Assembly: GCF_026339735.1 (NCBI RefSeq)
Contig: NZ_JAPEQG010000001.1
Location: 7,028,501 to 7,092,500, forward strand
Direction: 5' to 3'
Length of the DNA: 64,000 nt
Origin: Streptomyces sp. NBC_01669
Lineage (GTDB): Bacteria > Actinomycetota > Actinomycetes > Streptomycetales > Streptomycetaceae
The notes below the pieces were generated by a model. That model made no database searches and was not told the DNA's origin. It saw only the letters and a list, made by a program, of their open reading frames with translations. Both the position numbers and the translations under genes were made by a program. Shown piece after piece: positions 9,044-20,267 of the stretch. Every line of letters begins with the position of its first letter. Position 1 is the stretch's first letter.

Positions 9044-9138
9044 TGGTTCTGGCCTCGTGCTTCCGTTCGGGTCGGGCGGGCTGTCGCCCTGGTCAGGAAG
9101 GTACCGGCCGGATGCTGCGGAGCCGTCCTCGGGGGAGT

Positions 9139-10566
9139 TCACCGGGCGGCGGCAGGCTCGACGTTGTGGTTGAGGTGGAACACGTTGTCAGGGTCGTACG
9201 CGGCCTTGACCGCGGCGAGCCGGGCGTAGTTCTCGGCGCCGAGCCCGGCGACGACCCGGCCCGAGCCCTCGCGCCCGATGAAGTTGAGGTAGACGGCGCC
9301 GGTGGACCAGGGGCGCACATCGGCGCGCACCTGACGTACCCACTGGCGGCCGCGCTCGTCGTCGGACGGGCTCTCCCAGATGCCGAACGGGTGCACGGCC
9401 CAGCGAGCGGTGCGCCACGGCAGCGGGTACTCGGCGGGGCCGCGAGCCACCGCGCCGCCCATCGGGAAGAGGACGTGCTGCGAAGCGGAGGGGACGGGCA
9501 TGTCGGCGACGTGGGAGCAGAACAGGTCCACCGCTTCGTCGGGGAAGGAGTCCAGGTACTCGGCGGACCAGTAGTTCCGCATCCCGGGCGGGTCGTCGAG
9601 CATGCACTGCAGATCCGCGTACGGGATGTCGGTGATCACCTCGGACTCGTGGTCGACGGCGAGCAGTGGCCCGGCCAGTTCCCGGGCCCGGGCCGACGGC
9701 CCGGTACAGGTGAGCAGGACTCCGCAGACGAGTGTGCCGACCAGATGCTCCGGTACGAATTCCTCGGGCGGCCCAGTGATGTAGAGAAGGGCGCCGCCGG
9801 CCTCGTCCGGCGCGGAGGCCATCAGGTCCCGGTACGCACGCAGCACTTCGGGACCGGCCTCGGGGCGGTACAGCAGCAGCGCGAAGGACATCTCCGGCAG
9901 CTCGTGCAGGTCGAGGGTGAGCGAGGTGGCGACGCCGAAGTTGCCGCCGCCGCCGTGCAGCGCCCAGAACAGTTCAGGGTTCTCGTCGAGGCTCGCGTGG
10001 ACGGTGCTGCCGTCCGCCGTCACCAGCTCGGCGGCCAGCAGGTTGTCGCAGGCCAGACCGAATCTCCGCTCAAGCCAGCCGGAGCCGCCGCCCAGCGTGA
10101 AGCCGCCCACACCGGTGGTGGAGGCCCGGCCACCGGTGGTCGCCAGACCGTACGGCTGGGTTGCCCGGTCCAGATCGCTCATCGTCGCGCCGCCGCCGAC
10201 GCGTGCCGCCTGGTCGCTCGGGGAGACCGTCACGCTGTTCAGGCGGCGGAGGTCGACCACCAGCCCGCCGTCGGTGAGTGACATGCCCGCGACGCTGTGA
10301 CCGCCACCACGGACCGCGATCTCCAGGCCGTGCTCACGGGCGAACCGGACCGACAGCGCCACGTCCGCCTCCGACGCGCACTGGGCGATCACTGCGGGCC
10401 GCCGGTCGATCATGCCGTTGAAGATCATGCGCGCCTCGTCGTATCCGGCGTCCCCGGGTGCGAAGGCTTCGCCGGTGAGGTCGCGGCGGAGACCGTCCAC
10501 AGCGAGGTCCGTCGGACCGGCGATGTCGCTGGTGCCGGTGGTGCCGGTGGTGCTGCGGGGCATCAT
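9139..10566 (-). CDS. FAD-binding oxidoreductase with berberine-bridge (BBE) domain
   Basis: A 475-residue flavoprotein oxidase of the PCMH/BBE class. The FAD-binding core holds AVRGGGHSVAGMSLTDGGLVVDL (residues about 84-106), whose His lies in the segment often covalently bound to FAD, and GLATTGGRASTTGVGGFTLGGGSGWL. The C-terminal BBE motif is YDPDNVFHLNHNVEP. Such enzymes oxidise sugars, alkaloid-like or polyketide substrates with O2; the substrate here is unknown. No signal peptide is visible, so it is probably cytosolic. A strong Shine-Dalgarno (GGAAGGGGG) precedes ATG 10566. The PucR gene follows on the same strand and may control it. Confidence 0.88.
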   Translation of the reverse strand: MMPRSTTGTTGTSDIAGPTDLAVDGLRRDLTGEAFAPGDAGYDEARMIFNGMIDRRPAVIAQCASEADVALSVRFAREHGLEIAVRGGGHSVAGMSLTDGGLVVDLRRLNSVTVSPSDQAARVGGGATMSDLDRATQPYGLATTGGRASTTGVGGFTLGGGSGWLERRFGLACDNLLAAELVTADGSTVHASLDENPELFWALHGGGGNFGVATSLTLDLHELPEMSFALLLYRPEAGPEVLRAYRDLMASAPDEAGGALLYITGPPEEFVPEHLVGTLVCGVLLTCTGPSARARELAGPLLAVDHESEVITDIPYADLQCMLDDPPGMRNYWSAEYLDSFPDEAVDLFCSHVADMPVPSASQHVLFPMGGAVARGPAEYPLPWRTARWAVHPFGIWESPSDDERGRQWVRQVRADVRPWSTGAVYLNFIGREGSGRVVAGLGAENYARLAAVKAAYDPDNVFHLNHNVEPAAAR

Positions 10567-10672
10567 GGTGCCCCCTTCCGAGGGCGTGACAAGTCAGTTC
10601 CATCCTAGGGCGGTGCTCCCGGGCCGCACCGGCCCGGGAGCACCGCCCAGCCACGCATCCGGCAGCCGGCGG

Positions 10673-12499
10673 TCAGCCGACGTAGGCGCCGCTCGCCGTC
10701 AGCCTCAGCGCCGTGTCGATCAGCGGCACATGGCTGAACGCCTGCGGGAAGTTCCCCACCTGCCGCTGCAGCCGCGGATCCCACTCCTCCGCGAGCAGCC
10801 CCAGGTCGTTGCGGAGCGAGAGCAGCCGTTCGAAGAGCTGGCGTGCCTCGTCGACCCGTCCGATCATCGCCAGGTCGTCGGCCAGCCAGAACGAGCACGC
10901 CAGGAACGCGCCCTCGTCGCCCTCGAGACCGTCGACGCCCGCGTCCTCGCCCTTGGTGGGGTAGCGCAGCACGAAGCCGTCCTCGGTGGACAGCTCGCGC
11001 TGGATCGCCTCGATCGTGCCGATGACCCGCTTGTCGTCCGGCGGCAGGAAGCCCATCTGCGGGATCAGCAGCAGCGAAGCGTCGAGTTCCCTCGACCCGT
11101 AGGACTGGGTGAAGGTGTTGCGTTCCTTGTCGTAGCCGTTTTCGCAGACATCGCGGTGGATGTCGTCGCGCAGCTCCCGCCACCGCTCCAGGGGGCCGTC
11201 GATGTCGCCGGACTCGATCAGCTTGATGGTGCGGTCGACGGCGACCCAGGCCATGACCTTGGAGTGGACGAAGTGACGGCGCGGCCCGCGCACCTCCCAG
11301 ATGCCCTCGTCCGGTTCGTCCCAGTGGTTCTCCAGGTACGAGATCAGCTTGAGCTGGAGCCCCGTCGCGTAGTCGTTGCGGGTCAGACCCGTCATGTGGG
11401 CGAGGTGCAGCGCCTCGATGACCTCGCCGTACACATCGAGCTGCAGCTGGCCCGCCGCGCCGTTGCCGACCCGGACCGGGCCTGAGTTCTCGTAACCGGG
11501 CAGCCAGTCCAGCTCGGCCTCGCCCAGCTCGCGCTCGCCCGCGATGCCGTACATGATCTGCAGGTTCTCCGGGTCACCCGCGACGGCCCGCAGCAGCCAC
11601 TCGCGCCAGGCACGGGCCTCCTCGCGGTAGCCGGTGCGCAGCAGCGAGGAGAGGGTGATCGCCGCGTCGCGCAGCCAGGTGTAGCGATAGTCCCAGTTCC
11701 GCGAGCCGCCGATGTCCTCCGGCAGGGAGGTGGTCGGGGCGGCGACGATGCCGCCGGTCGGCGCGTACGTCAGCGCCTTCAGGGTGATCAGGGAGCGGAC
11801 CACCGCCTCCCGGTAGGGGCCGTGGTACGTGCACTGCTCGACCCACTCGCGCCAGAAGTCCTCCGTCGCCTCCAGCGATCCCTCGGGGTCCGGCAGCCCG
11901 GGCGGCTCGTGGTGCGAGGGCTGCCAGCTGATGGTGAAGGCGATCCGGTCCCCGGGTGCGACGGTGAAGTCGGAGTACGTCGTCAGGTTCTCGCCGTACG
12001 TGTCGGCGGGTGTGTCCAGCCAGACGGAGTCCGGGCCGGCGACCGCGACCGTACGGCCGTCGACCTTGTGCACCCAGGGGATGACCCGCCCGTAGCTGAA
12101 TCGCATGCGCAGCTCGGAGCGCATCGGCACCCGGCCGCTGATCCCTTCCACGATCCGGATCAGTTGCGGTGCGCCGTCACGAGGGGGCATGAAATCGGTC
12201 ACGCGGACCGTGCCGCGCGGCGTGTCCCACTCCGACTCCAGGATGAGGGAGTCCCCGCGGTAGCGCCGCCGGTCCGCCGCCGGTGGCTCCGCCCCGGTCG
12301 GGTACGCGGGGCCCAGGCGCCAGAAGCCGTGCTCCTCGGTACCCAACAGTCCCGCGAAGATGGCATGCGAGTCGAAGCGGGGCAGGCACAGCCAGTCCGC
12401 TGTGCCGTCCCGGCAGACCAGGGCAGCGGTCTGCATGTCTCCGATGAGTGCGTAATCCTCGATGCGCCCGGCCACGTGCATCTCCAGTCGAACGGCCAT
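10673..12499 (-). CDS. Glycoside hydrolase family 15 protein (glucoamylase/trehalase type)
   Basis: A 608-residue cytosolic (alpha/alpha)6-barrel enzyme of family GH15. It opens with the N-terminal beta-domain hallmark RIEDYALIGDMQTAALVCRDGTADWLCLPRFDS. The catalytic barrel contains GGSRNWDYRYTWLRDAAITLSSL and a second acidic motif (WEVRGPRRHFVHSKVMAWVAVDR), where general acid and base are expected. Actinobacterial relatives act as trehalases or glucoamylases. ATG 12499 has GGGGCGAC just upstream and gives family length; the frame is open further but only with unrelated sequence. It stands alone, divergent from pyrG. Confidence 0.88.
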   Translation of the reverse strand: MAVRLEMHVAGRIEDYALIGDMQTAALVCRDGTADWLCLPRFDSHAIFAGLLGTEEHGFWRLGPAYPTGAEPPAADRRRYRGDSLILESEWDTPRGTVRVTDFMPPRDGAPQLIRIVEGISGRVPMRSELRMRFSYGRVIPWVHKVDGRTVAVAGPDSVWLDTPADTYGENLTTYSDFTVAPGDRIAFTISWQPSHHEPPGLPDPEGSLEATEDFWREWVEQCTYHGPYREAVVRSLITLKALTYAPTGGIVAAPTTSLPEDIGGSRNWDYRYTWLRDAAITLSSLLRTGYREEARAWREWLLRAVAGDPENLQIMYGIAGERELGEAELDWLPGYENSGPVRVGNGAAGQLQLDVYGEVIEALHLAHMTGLTRNDYATGLQLKLISYLENHWDEPDEGIWEVRGPRRHFVHSKVMAWVAVDRTIKLIESGDIDGPLERWRELRDDIHRDVCENGYDKERNTFTQSYGSRELDASLLLIPQMGFLPPDDKRVIGTIEAIQRELSTEDGFVLRYPTKGEDAGVDGLEGDEGAFLACSFWLADDLAMIGRVDEARQLFERLLSLRNDLGLLAEEWDPRLQRQVGNFPQAFSHVPLIDTALRLTASGAYVG

Positions 12500-12881
12500 G
12501 TCGCCCCGTGGGGCGCTTACTGCGGGTAAAGAGGTCGTTGCAAGGGGTCGTTGTGGTGAGCCGAGGGCTCCAATGACTCGCCCGGGGCGAGTGTCCGAGC
12601 AGGATACGACGCACGTCCATGATCCGCGCGACGGTCCCGGCAACACGTCTGCGCCGAACGGGTGGGGCGTGAACACGGTGCGGTGATTCTGTGCGTCGAG
12701 TGTGTCGGGTGTGGCCGGAAGCGGGCTCCCCCGGTCGCTGATACCCTGGTAGCCCGTGGACCGGTGGTCGTCAGCAACAGCGGACGAGGCCCCCGAACCG
12801 CAGCGACGGCACCTCCGAATCTCCGGATGGCAACGCCGATACGCACCTCAAGATCCGCGACCACGGGAGCCCCCTTTGGCT
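12500..12881 (+). other. Divergent intergenic region between GH15 gene and pyrG
   Basis: This 382-bp stretch must carry the pyrG promoter and the GH15 promoter. A -10-like TACCCT near 12744 faces pyrG, about 130 bp from its start. No convincing ORF, repeat or attenuator hairpin was seen. Confidence 0.5.
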
Positions 12882-14567
<1,686 letters not shown>

Positions 14568-14595
14568 TCCGGCGGCAGGCAGGCGTTACCGTTGA

Positions 14596-14642
14596 CCGGG
14601 GTACGGATCGATCGAGGATCCGTACCCCGGTTTCTGTTTTTT
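14596..14642 (+). terminator. Rho-independent terminator after pyrG
   Basis: A perfect 14-bp stem (arms 14596-14609 and 14617-14630, starting CCGGGGTACG), a 7-nt loop, and then a T-rich tract (TTTCTGTTTTTT). This is the most canonical intrinsic terminator in the window. Confidence 0.9.
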
Positions 14643-14656
14643 GTGGGAGGACGTAG

Positions 14657-15283
14657 ATGGTTATCCAGGACACGCCCGAGGAGTGGCAGGTCACTGCGAC
14701 CGAGACCCCCTTCACGGGCAACAAGACCAGCGTCCGCACCGATGACGTGGTGATGCCCGACGGCGCGGTCGTCCGCCGCGACTACCAGGTCCACCCCGGG
14801 TCGGTCGCCGTGCTCGCACTCGACGACGCGGGCCGGGTCCTCGTCCTGCGGCAGTACCGGCACCCCGTGCGCCACAAGCTCTGGGAGATCCCCGCCGGAC
14901 TGCTCGACGTCCCCGGTGAGAACCCGCTGCACGCGGCGCAGCGCGAGCTCTACGAGGAGGCGTACGCCAAGGCCGAGGACTGGCGCGTGCTGACCGACGT
15001 CTACACCACGCCCGGCGGCTGCGACGAAGCCGTACGGATCTTCCTCGCCCGGAACCTCTCCGAGGCGGACGGCGAGCGTTTCGCGGTCTCCGAGGAGGAG
15101 GCCGACATGGAGCTGGCACGGGTGGAGCTGCAGGAGCTCGTACGGGGGGTGCTCGCCGGGGAGCTGCACAACAACTGCCTCGTGGTGGGCGTCCTCGCGC
15201 TTGCGGCGGTGCTCGCCGGTGACGGGATCGATTCGTTGCGGCAGGCCGAGGCGCCGTGGCCGGCCCGGCCGTTCGAGGTCTGA
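14657..15283 (+). CDS. Nudix hydrolase (ADP-ribose pyrophosphatase-like)
   Basis: A 208-residue cytosolic Nudix enzyme, probably splitting ADP-ribose or another nucleoside diphosphate sugar. The Nudix helix is within GLLDVPGENPLHAAQRELYEEA (residues about 82-103), with the metal-binding REL-EE in place. One extra residue precedes the first Glu, and the Gly of EExG is replaced by Tyr. LRQYRHPVRHKLWEIPAG is typical of the ADPRase subgroup. GGGAGG lies six bases before ATG 14657. The gene follows the pyrG terminator, so it has its own promoter. Its position after pyrG is conserved in mycobacteria. Confidence 0.9.
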   Translation: MVIQDTPEEWQVTATETPFTGNKTSVRTDDVVMPDGAVVRRDYQVHPGSVAVLALDDAGRVLVLRQYRHPVRHKLWEIPAGLLDVPGENPLHAAQRELYEEAYAKAEDWRVLTDVYTTPGGCDEAVRIFLARNLSEADGERFAVSEEEADMELARVELQELVRGVLAGELHNNCLVVGVLALAAVLAGDGIDSLRQAEAPWPARPFEV

Positions 15284-15457
15284 CGGTCCGCCTCCATTCG
15301 GGACGCCGATAAGTCTTCCGATCGGACGAGCAGCTGATCCGATCGGGGGACGCCCCCGCCACGCTCCACCCTGAGGGCGCATACGCCTGAACTACGCTCG
15401 GAATGCCCTGGCCGGAGTCCCGGCGGGCAACGCGTGCAGCGAAGTGGAGCGTGGCCC

Positions 15458-17521
15458 GTGACGGATCAGGCGGTGGACACCAGCGGCCCGGCGACGGCAG
15501 CGGGTACCGAGGAGCCGTCCGGCGCCGCACCACCCCGATTCTTCGGCCGCGAACGCGAGTTGAAGGAACTGAGGGCCGATATCGAACGGGCCGGGCTGGA
15601 CACCCTGGCCGGCCGCAAGACCGCCCGTGCCCGGGTCCTGCTGATCGCCGGACGCCCCGGCTCCGGACGCACCGCACTCGCCGAGGAACTCACCCGCGGG
15701 CTCATGGAGTCCGGCGACTACCCCGACGGGCTGCTCCGGGTCCGGCTCACCGAACCCGGCGGCGTCCCTGTTCCCACCGAGCGCACGGCACGCGAGCTCC
15801 TCGACCAACTGGACGTCACCGGCCCGCCCGGCGCGGACGGTGACGAACTGTCCGAGATGGTCCGCGAGGCCCTCGCCGCACGGAGCGTCCTGCTGCTGCT
15901 CGACGACGCGGCCGACGCCGAGCAGGTCGACCCGCTGCTGCCGGACAACCCGGACTGCCTCGTCGTCGCCACCGCGCAGGGCCCGCTGACCGGCATTCCC
16001 GGCGTCCGGCCCTGCACCGTCGGCGGCCTCGACGCGGGCTCCGCCGTCCAGTTGCTGGCCCGCGACATCGGCCAGGTCAGGATCACCGTCGACCCGCGGA
16101 CCGCCGAGACCCTCGCCGAGGAGTGCGGCGGGCAGCCGGCCGCCCTCGTCATGATCGGCGGCTGGCTCGCCACCCATCCGATGGCATCGGTCGCCGACGT
16201 CACCAAGCAGCTGCACGAGCTGCCGGACGACGACGAGCAGTCCACCGGTGCCCGCCCGCTGGCCCGTGCCTTCCGGCTGGTCCACGAGTCCCTGCCGCCG
16301 CCCGCCGCCCGGATACTGCGCCTGCTCGCGCTCGCCCCTGGCGGACTCGCCGACGCCCACACCGCCTCCGCGCTGGCCGGCTGCTCGGTCTCGGCCGCCC
16401 AGACGACCCTCGACGACTTCGTCCGGCTGGGCCTGCTGCGGACCGATGGTGCGGAGCTGTCGCAGTACGAGGTGCCCGGCTGCCTCGTCCCGCTGCTGCG
16501 CGCCCTGCTGGCGGACCGGGACCGGCCGGCCGAGATCCAGCTGGCCCGGGCCCGGATGCTGGAGCGGACCGTACGGCAGCTGCAGTCCTGCCGGGCGGTC
16601 ACGGAGCCGGAGGGCTCCCCGGCCCGCAAGAAGCTCGCCGGGCTGCCGCGCTCGCTGCGCTTCCCGCATCCCGAAGCGGCCGCCGCCTGGCTGCGGATCC
16701 ACCGGCCCGCTCTGCTGGCTTCCGCCCGGATCGCCGTCGAGGACGGTGAACTCGACACCCTGGCACGGCGGTTGGTGGCCGCGCTGGTGCGGGCGATGGC
16801 CGCGCACCAGGGCACCGAGGCCGCCGCACCCGATCTGTACGGGCTGCACGGACTGGTCCTGGCCGTCGCCGAGCGGCGCGAGCTGCCCCGTGAGCAGGCT
16901 GCCGCGCTGCTCAATCTCGCCGATCTGGATGCCAGGACCGGGCGCACGAAGGAGGCGCTGGCCCGATACCGGGCCGCGCTGGACGCCGGACGGGCGGCGA
17001 AGGATCCGTACGCGACCGGCAGGGCGATGGAATCCGTAGGCGGCGCCTATGCCGAGCTGGGGGACTTCCACCGGGCCTCCGACTGGTTCGGCCGGGCGCT
17101 CGCCCAGCGGCTCACCCAGGGCGAGCGCGCCGACGAGGCGCGGTTGTACGGGCGGCTCGGCGCCGTCCACACCTATGCCGGGCGGTACGGCGAGGCGCTG
17201 CGGAACTGGCGGGCCGCGGCGGCCGGATACCGCAGGCTCGGTGACCTGCCCGCCCAGGCGCGGGCGCTCAGTGAGGCCGCGAGGGTGCAGGAGTACGCGG
17301 GGCGGCCGCAGGAGTCGCTGCAGACCTGCCAGGAGGCCGTGGAGTGGGCGCGGCGGGCCAAGGACGTACGCCTGCAGGCGGCGCTGGAGCTCCGGCTGGC
17401 CGACACCCTCGAACGGCTCGGAGACCCCGCTGCGGCCCGGCTGCACCGTGGAATGGCGGACAGACTGCTGGGAGAGAAGGGCCCTACCTACGAAATCCGC
17501 AGTGCGTCGGCAGAAAATTAA
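15458..17521 (+). CDS. P-loop NTPase with C-terminal tetratricopeptide repeats (AfsR/NB-ARC-like, no DNA-binding domain)
   Basis: A 687-residue protein. The N-terminal NB-ARC/AAA-type module starts with PPRFFGRERELKELRADI (residue about 26) and the P-loop AGRPGSGRTALAEEL (about 66), then VLLLLDDAADAEQVDPLLP (Walker B). A winged-helix-like region follows, and residues about 450-660 form TPR units (LNLADLDARTGRTKEALARYRAAL; GRLGAVHTYAGRYGEALRNWRAA). This is the architecture of AfsR-type signalling ATPases without the SARP domain. GTG 15458 has GGAG nine bases upstream. It precedes ald but is separated by 134 bp with its own -10-like sequences. Function is unknown; a regulatory scaffold is my inference. 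Confidence 0.85.
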   Translation: MTDQAVDTSGPATAAGTEEPSGAAPPRFFGRERELKELRADIERAGLDTLAGRKTARARVLLIAGRPGSGRTALAEELTRGLMESGDYPDGLLRVRLTEPGGVPVPTERTARELLDQLDVTGPPGADGDELSEMVREALAARSVLLLLDDAADAEQVDPLLPDNPDCLVVATAQGPLTGIPGVRPCTVGGLDAGSAVQLLARDIGQVRITVDPRTAETLAEECGGQPAALVMIGGWLATHPMASVADVTKQLHELPDDDEQSTGARPLARAFRLVHESLPPPAARILRLLALAPGGLADAHTASALAGCSVSAAQTTLDDFVRLGLLRTDGAELSQYEVPGCLVPLLRALLADRDRPAEIQLARARMLERTVRQLQSCRAVTEPEGSPARKKLAGLPRSLRFPHPEAAAAWLRIHRPALLASARIAVEDGELDTLARRLVAALVRAMAAHQGTEAAAPDLYGLHGLVLAVAERRELPREQAAALLNLADLDARTGRTKEALARYRAALDAGRAAKDPYATGRAMESVGGAYAELGDFHRASDWFGRALAQRLTQGERADEARLYGRLGAVHTYAGRYGEALRNWRAAAAGYRRLGDLPAQARALSEAARVQEYAGRPQESLQTCQEAVEWARRAKDVRLQAALELRLADTLERLGDPAAARLHRGMADRLLGEKGPTYEIRSASAEN

Positions 17522-17655
17522 TGCTTTGTAAGGCTAGACAGCGGGAAGCCCTTCATTAGACTGGCTCTGCCGCGGACCTCCGTGGTGTCTCCATTTACAC
17601 TAAGTGTGTCCGGGTATGTACCGCCATGCCCGAGTAACCCTCTGAGTCAAGGACC

Positions 17656-18780
17656 GTGATCGACGTGAAGGTCGGCATCCCCCGCGAAGTCAAGAACAAC
17701 GAGTTCCGCGTGGCCATCACGCCCGCCGGTGTGCATGAGCTCGTCCGCAACGGCCACCAGGTCGTCGTCGAGCAGAACGCCGGCGCCGGGTCCTCGATCA
17801 CGGACGAGGAGTACGCCGCCGCCGGGGCGCAGATCCTGCCCACCGCCGACGAGGTCTGGGCCACCGCCGACCTGCTGCTGAAGGTCAAGGAGCCGGTCGC
17901 CGAGGAGTACCACCGCCTCCGCAAGGACCAGACGCTCTTCACCTACCTGCACCTCGCCGCCTCCCGCGAGTGCACGGACGCGCTGCTGGAGTCCGGCACC
18001 ACTGCCATCGCGTACGAGACCGTCGAGACCGCGAACCGCGCACTCCCGCTGCTCGCCCCGATGTCCGAGGTTGCGGGCCGCCTGGCCCCCCAGGTCGGCG
18101 CCTACCACCTGATGCGCTCGGTCGGCGGCCGCGGTGTGCTGCCGGGCGGCGTCCCGGGCACGGCCCCCGGTGAGGCCGTCGTCATCGGTGGCGGCGTCTC
18201 CGGCTGGAACGCCACGCAGATCGCCGTCGGTCTCGGCTTCCATGTCACGCTGCTCGACAAGGACATCAACAAGCTGCGTGAGGCCGACAAGGTCTTCGGC
18301 ACCAAGGTCAAGACCGTCGTCTCCAACGCCTTCGAGCTGGAGAAGGCCGTCGTCGAGGCGGACCTCGTCATCGGCGCCGTGCTGATCCCCGGCGCGAAGG
18401 CCCCGAAGCTGGTCACCAACGAGCTCGTCGCCAAGATGAAGCCCGGAAGTGTACTTGTCGACATTGCAATCGATCAGGGTGGTTGCTTCGAGGACTCGCA
18501 CCCGACGACGCACGCCGACCCGACCTTCACGGTCCACAACTCGGTCTTCTACTGCGTCGCCAACATGCCCGGCGCGGTGCCGAACACCTCCACGTACGCG
18601 CTCACCAACGCGACGCTGCCGTACATCCTGGAGCTCGCCAACCGCGGCTGGGTCGAGGCGCTGCGCCGCGACGCCGCGCTCGCCAAGGGCCTCAACACCC
18701 ATGAGGGCCAGGTCGTTTACCGCGAGGTGGCGGAGGCGCACGGCCTGGAGCACGTCGAGCTGAGCACGCTTCTCGGCTGA
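17656..18780 (+). CDS. ald: L-alanine dehydrogenase
   Basis: A 374-residue NAD-dependent enzyme that interconverts alanine and pyruvate plus ammonia. N-terminal MIDVKVGIPREVKNNEFRVAITP with catalytic Lys/His region (LLLKVKEPVAEEY, FTYLHLAAS) and the dinucleotide-binding motif VVIGGGVSGWNATQIAVGLG (about 175) are textbook. AAGGA lies three bases before GTG 17656. The leader contains -10-like TAGACT (17557) and TACACT (17596). The latter overlaps the small palindrome ACACTAAGTGT (17597-17607), a possible site for an Lrp/AldR-type regulator. A perfect 19-bp hairpin closes the unit. Confidence 0.95.
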   Translation: MIDVKVGIPREVKNNEFRVAITPAGVHELVRNGHQVVVEQNAGAGSSITDEEYAAAGAQILPTADEVWATADLLLKVKEPVAEEYHRLRKDQTLFTYLHLAASRECTDALLESGTTAIAYETVETANRALPLLAPMSEVAGRLAPQVGAYHLMRSVGGRGVLPGGVPGTAPGEAVVIGGGVSGWNATQIAVGLGFHVTLLDKDINKLREADKVFGTKVKTVVSNAFELEKAVVEADLVIGAVLIPGAKAPKLVTNELVAKMKPGSVLVDIAIDQGGCFEDSHPTTHADPTFTVHNSVFYCVANMPGAVPNTSTYALTNATLPYILELANRGWVEALRRDAALAKGLNTHEGQVVYREVAEAHGLEHVELSTLLG

Positions 18781-18806
18781 CGAGTCAACACATCCCGTCA
18801 ACCCTG

Positions 18807-18849
18807 CACGTCCGGCCGGACCTTGCCGAGCAAGGTCCGGCCGGACGTG
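18807..18849 (+). terminator. Long perfect hairpin after ald
   Basis: Arms 18807-18825 and 18831-18849 pair perfectly over 19 bp around a 5-nt loop (CCGAG). No T-tract follows, as is common for Streptomyces terminators. Confidence 0.75.
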
Positions 18850-19001
18850 TGTCGGCCCCCGCGAGGCCCTTGTCCAACTCGCGTCGAACGTAACCTTTTA
18901 CCCGTTTCGTACGGTTGTGAAATGTGCGCCGGAGTGACTGCACACCCTTGACAGGGGGGTGTTCGATTGCCGACACATCGGGCCGGGTCCGGCGGATTGT
19001 G

Positions 19002-19031
19002 TTGCTGCGAACCGGTGACACGCCATAGAGT
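19002..19031 (+). promoter_or_regulatory. Candidate promoter of the parA operon, in the 18850-19106 intergenic
   Basis: TTGCTG (19002-19007), an 18-bp spacer and TAGAGT (19026-19031) fit the Streptomyces housekeeping consensus (TTGACn / TAGRRT). A perfect TTGACA also occurs at 18948 but lacks a good -10. Nothing else was seen in the 18850-19106 gap apart from an 8-bp TATCGATA palindrome near 19064. Confidence 0.4.
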
Positions 19032-19106
19032 CGCCAATCGTCGGCATGGTGTCACGCTGACCTATCGATAAGTTTCCTGGTCACGTCCAAGGAGGTAAGA
19101 CGACTT

Positions 19107-20267
19107 GTGAATGAGTCGACATTTACTCCCGGGGGTGTTCAACCAGGGATGCCTGCACGGGGCCAGAGCCCGATCGGGCTGGAGGCTGTCGGCTCCGTCG
19201 CTGTCCGCACCTTCGCCACCCACCAGTACATGACGACAGCCCCCCAGATGATGGACGGCCTAAACGTGAACGCCATGGCCGGCAACGAGAGTGGCCGAGA
19301 GACCGCCCACTTCGCCGACTTCGACGAGGTGCCCCAGGGGCACTTCTACGACCCCGACGCCGAGTACGAGCCCGATCCGGAGTACGCGGCCACCCTCGCG
19401 CCCGACGCTGCCCGCCAGCGCCGCGAGCGGATCGGCCCGACCGGCCGGCCCCTGCCCTACTTCCCGATCCCGGGTCCGCTGACCGACCACGGTCCCGCGA
19501 AGATCATCGCGATGTGCAACCAGAAGGGCGGCGTCGGCAAGACCACGTCGACCATCAACCTGGGTGCCGCACTCGCGGAGTACGGACGCCGTGTCCTGCT
19601 CGTCGACTTCGACCCGCAGGGCGCCCTGTCCGTCGGTCTCGGCGTCAACCCGATGGAGCTCGACCTCACGGTCTACAACCTGCTCATGGAGCGGGGCATG
19701 TCGGCCGACGATGTCCTCCTGAAGACCGCCGTGCCCAACATGGACCTCCTGCCGAGCAACATCGACCTGTCGGCTGCCGAAGTGCAGCTGGTCAGCGAGG
19801 TGGCCCGGGAGTCCACGCTGCAGCGCGCCCTGAAGCCGCTGATGGCCGACTATGACTACATCGTGATCGACTGTCAGCCCTCGCTGGGCCTGCTCACCGT
19901 GAACGCCCTGACGGCCGCTCACAAGGTGATAGTGCCGCTCGAGTGCGAGTTCTTCGCGCTGCGCGGCGTGGCGCTGCTCACCGAGACCATCGAGAAGGTC
20001 CAGGAGCGGCTCAACCCGGAGCTGGAGCTCGACGGCATCCTTGCGACCATGTACGACTCCCGTACGGTGCACAGCCGCGAGGTGCTCGCGCGGGTCGTCG
20101 AGGCCTTCGACGAGCACGTCTACCACACGGTGATCGGGCGCACGGTGCGATTCCCGGAGACCACGGTCGCCGGTGAGCCCATCACCACGTACGCCTCCAA
20201 CTCGGTCGGTGCCGCCGCCTATCGCCAGCTCGCCAGGGAGGTGCTCGCCCGGTGTCACGCCGAGTGA
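19107..20267 (+). CDS. parA: ParA-family ATPase of the ScpAB operon
   Basis: A 386-residue Walker-type ATPase. A disordered 130-residue N-terminal extension (Met, Pro, Gly and acidic) precedes the core CNQKGGVGKTTSTINLGAAL (deviant Walker A with signature lysine), VLLVDFDPQGALSVGLG and YIVIDCQPSLGLLTVNAL. GTG 19107 has GGAGG 11 bases upstream. The gene overlaps the next by 16 bases and leads an operon with an RHH protein, ScpA and ScpB, as in mycobacteria (parA-scpA-scpB-rluB). It is not beside parB or the origin, so it is probably a second ParA-like positioning ATPase, not the main segregation ATPase. Confidence 0.92.
   Translation: MNESTFTPGGVQPGMPARGQSPIGLEAVGSVAVRTFATHQYMTTAPQMMDGLNVNAMAGNESGRETAHFADFDEVPQGHFYDPDAEYEPDPEYAATLAPDAARQRRERIGPTGRPLPYFPIPGPLTDHGPAKIIAMCNQKGGVGKTTSTINLGAALAEYGRRVLLVDFDPQGALSVGLGVNPMELDLTVYNLLMERGMSADDVLLKTAVPNMDLLPSNIDLSAAEVQLVSEVARESTLQRALKPLMADYDYIVIDCQPSLGLLTVNALTAAHKVIVPLECEFFALRGVALLTETIEKVQERLNPELELDGILATMYDSRTVHSREVLARVVEAFDEHVYHTVIGRTVRFPETTVAGEPITTYASNSVGAAAYRQLAREVLARCHAE

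Noticed and set aside
18948..18976. TTGACA upstream of parA as the promoter
   Set aside because: The sequence 17 bp downstream (CGACAC) is a poor -10; the TTGCTG/TAGAGT pair nearer the gene fits better.
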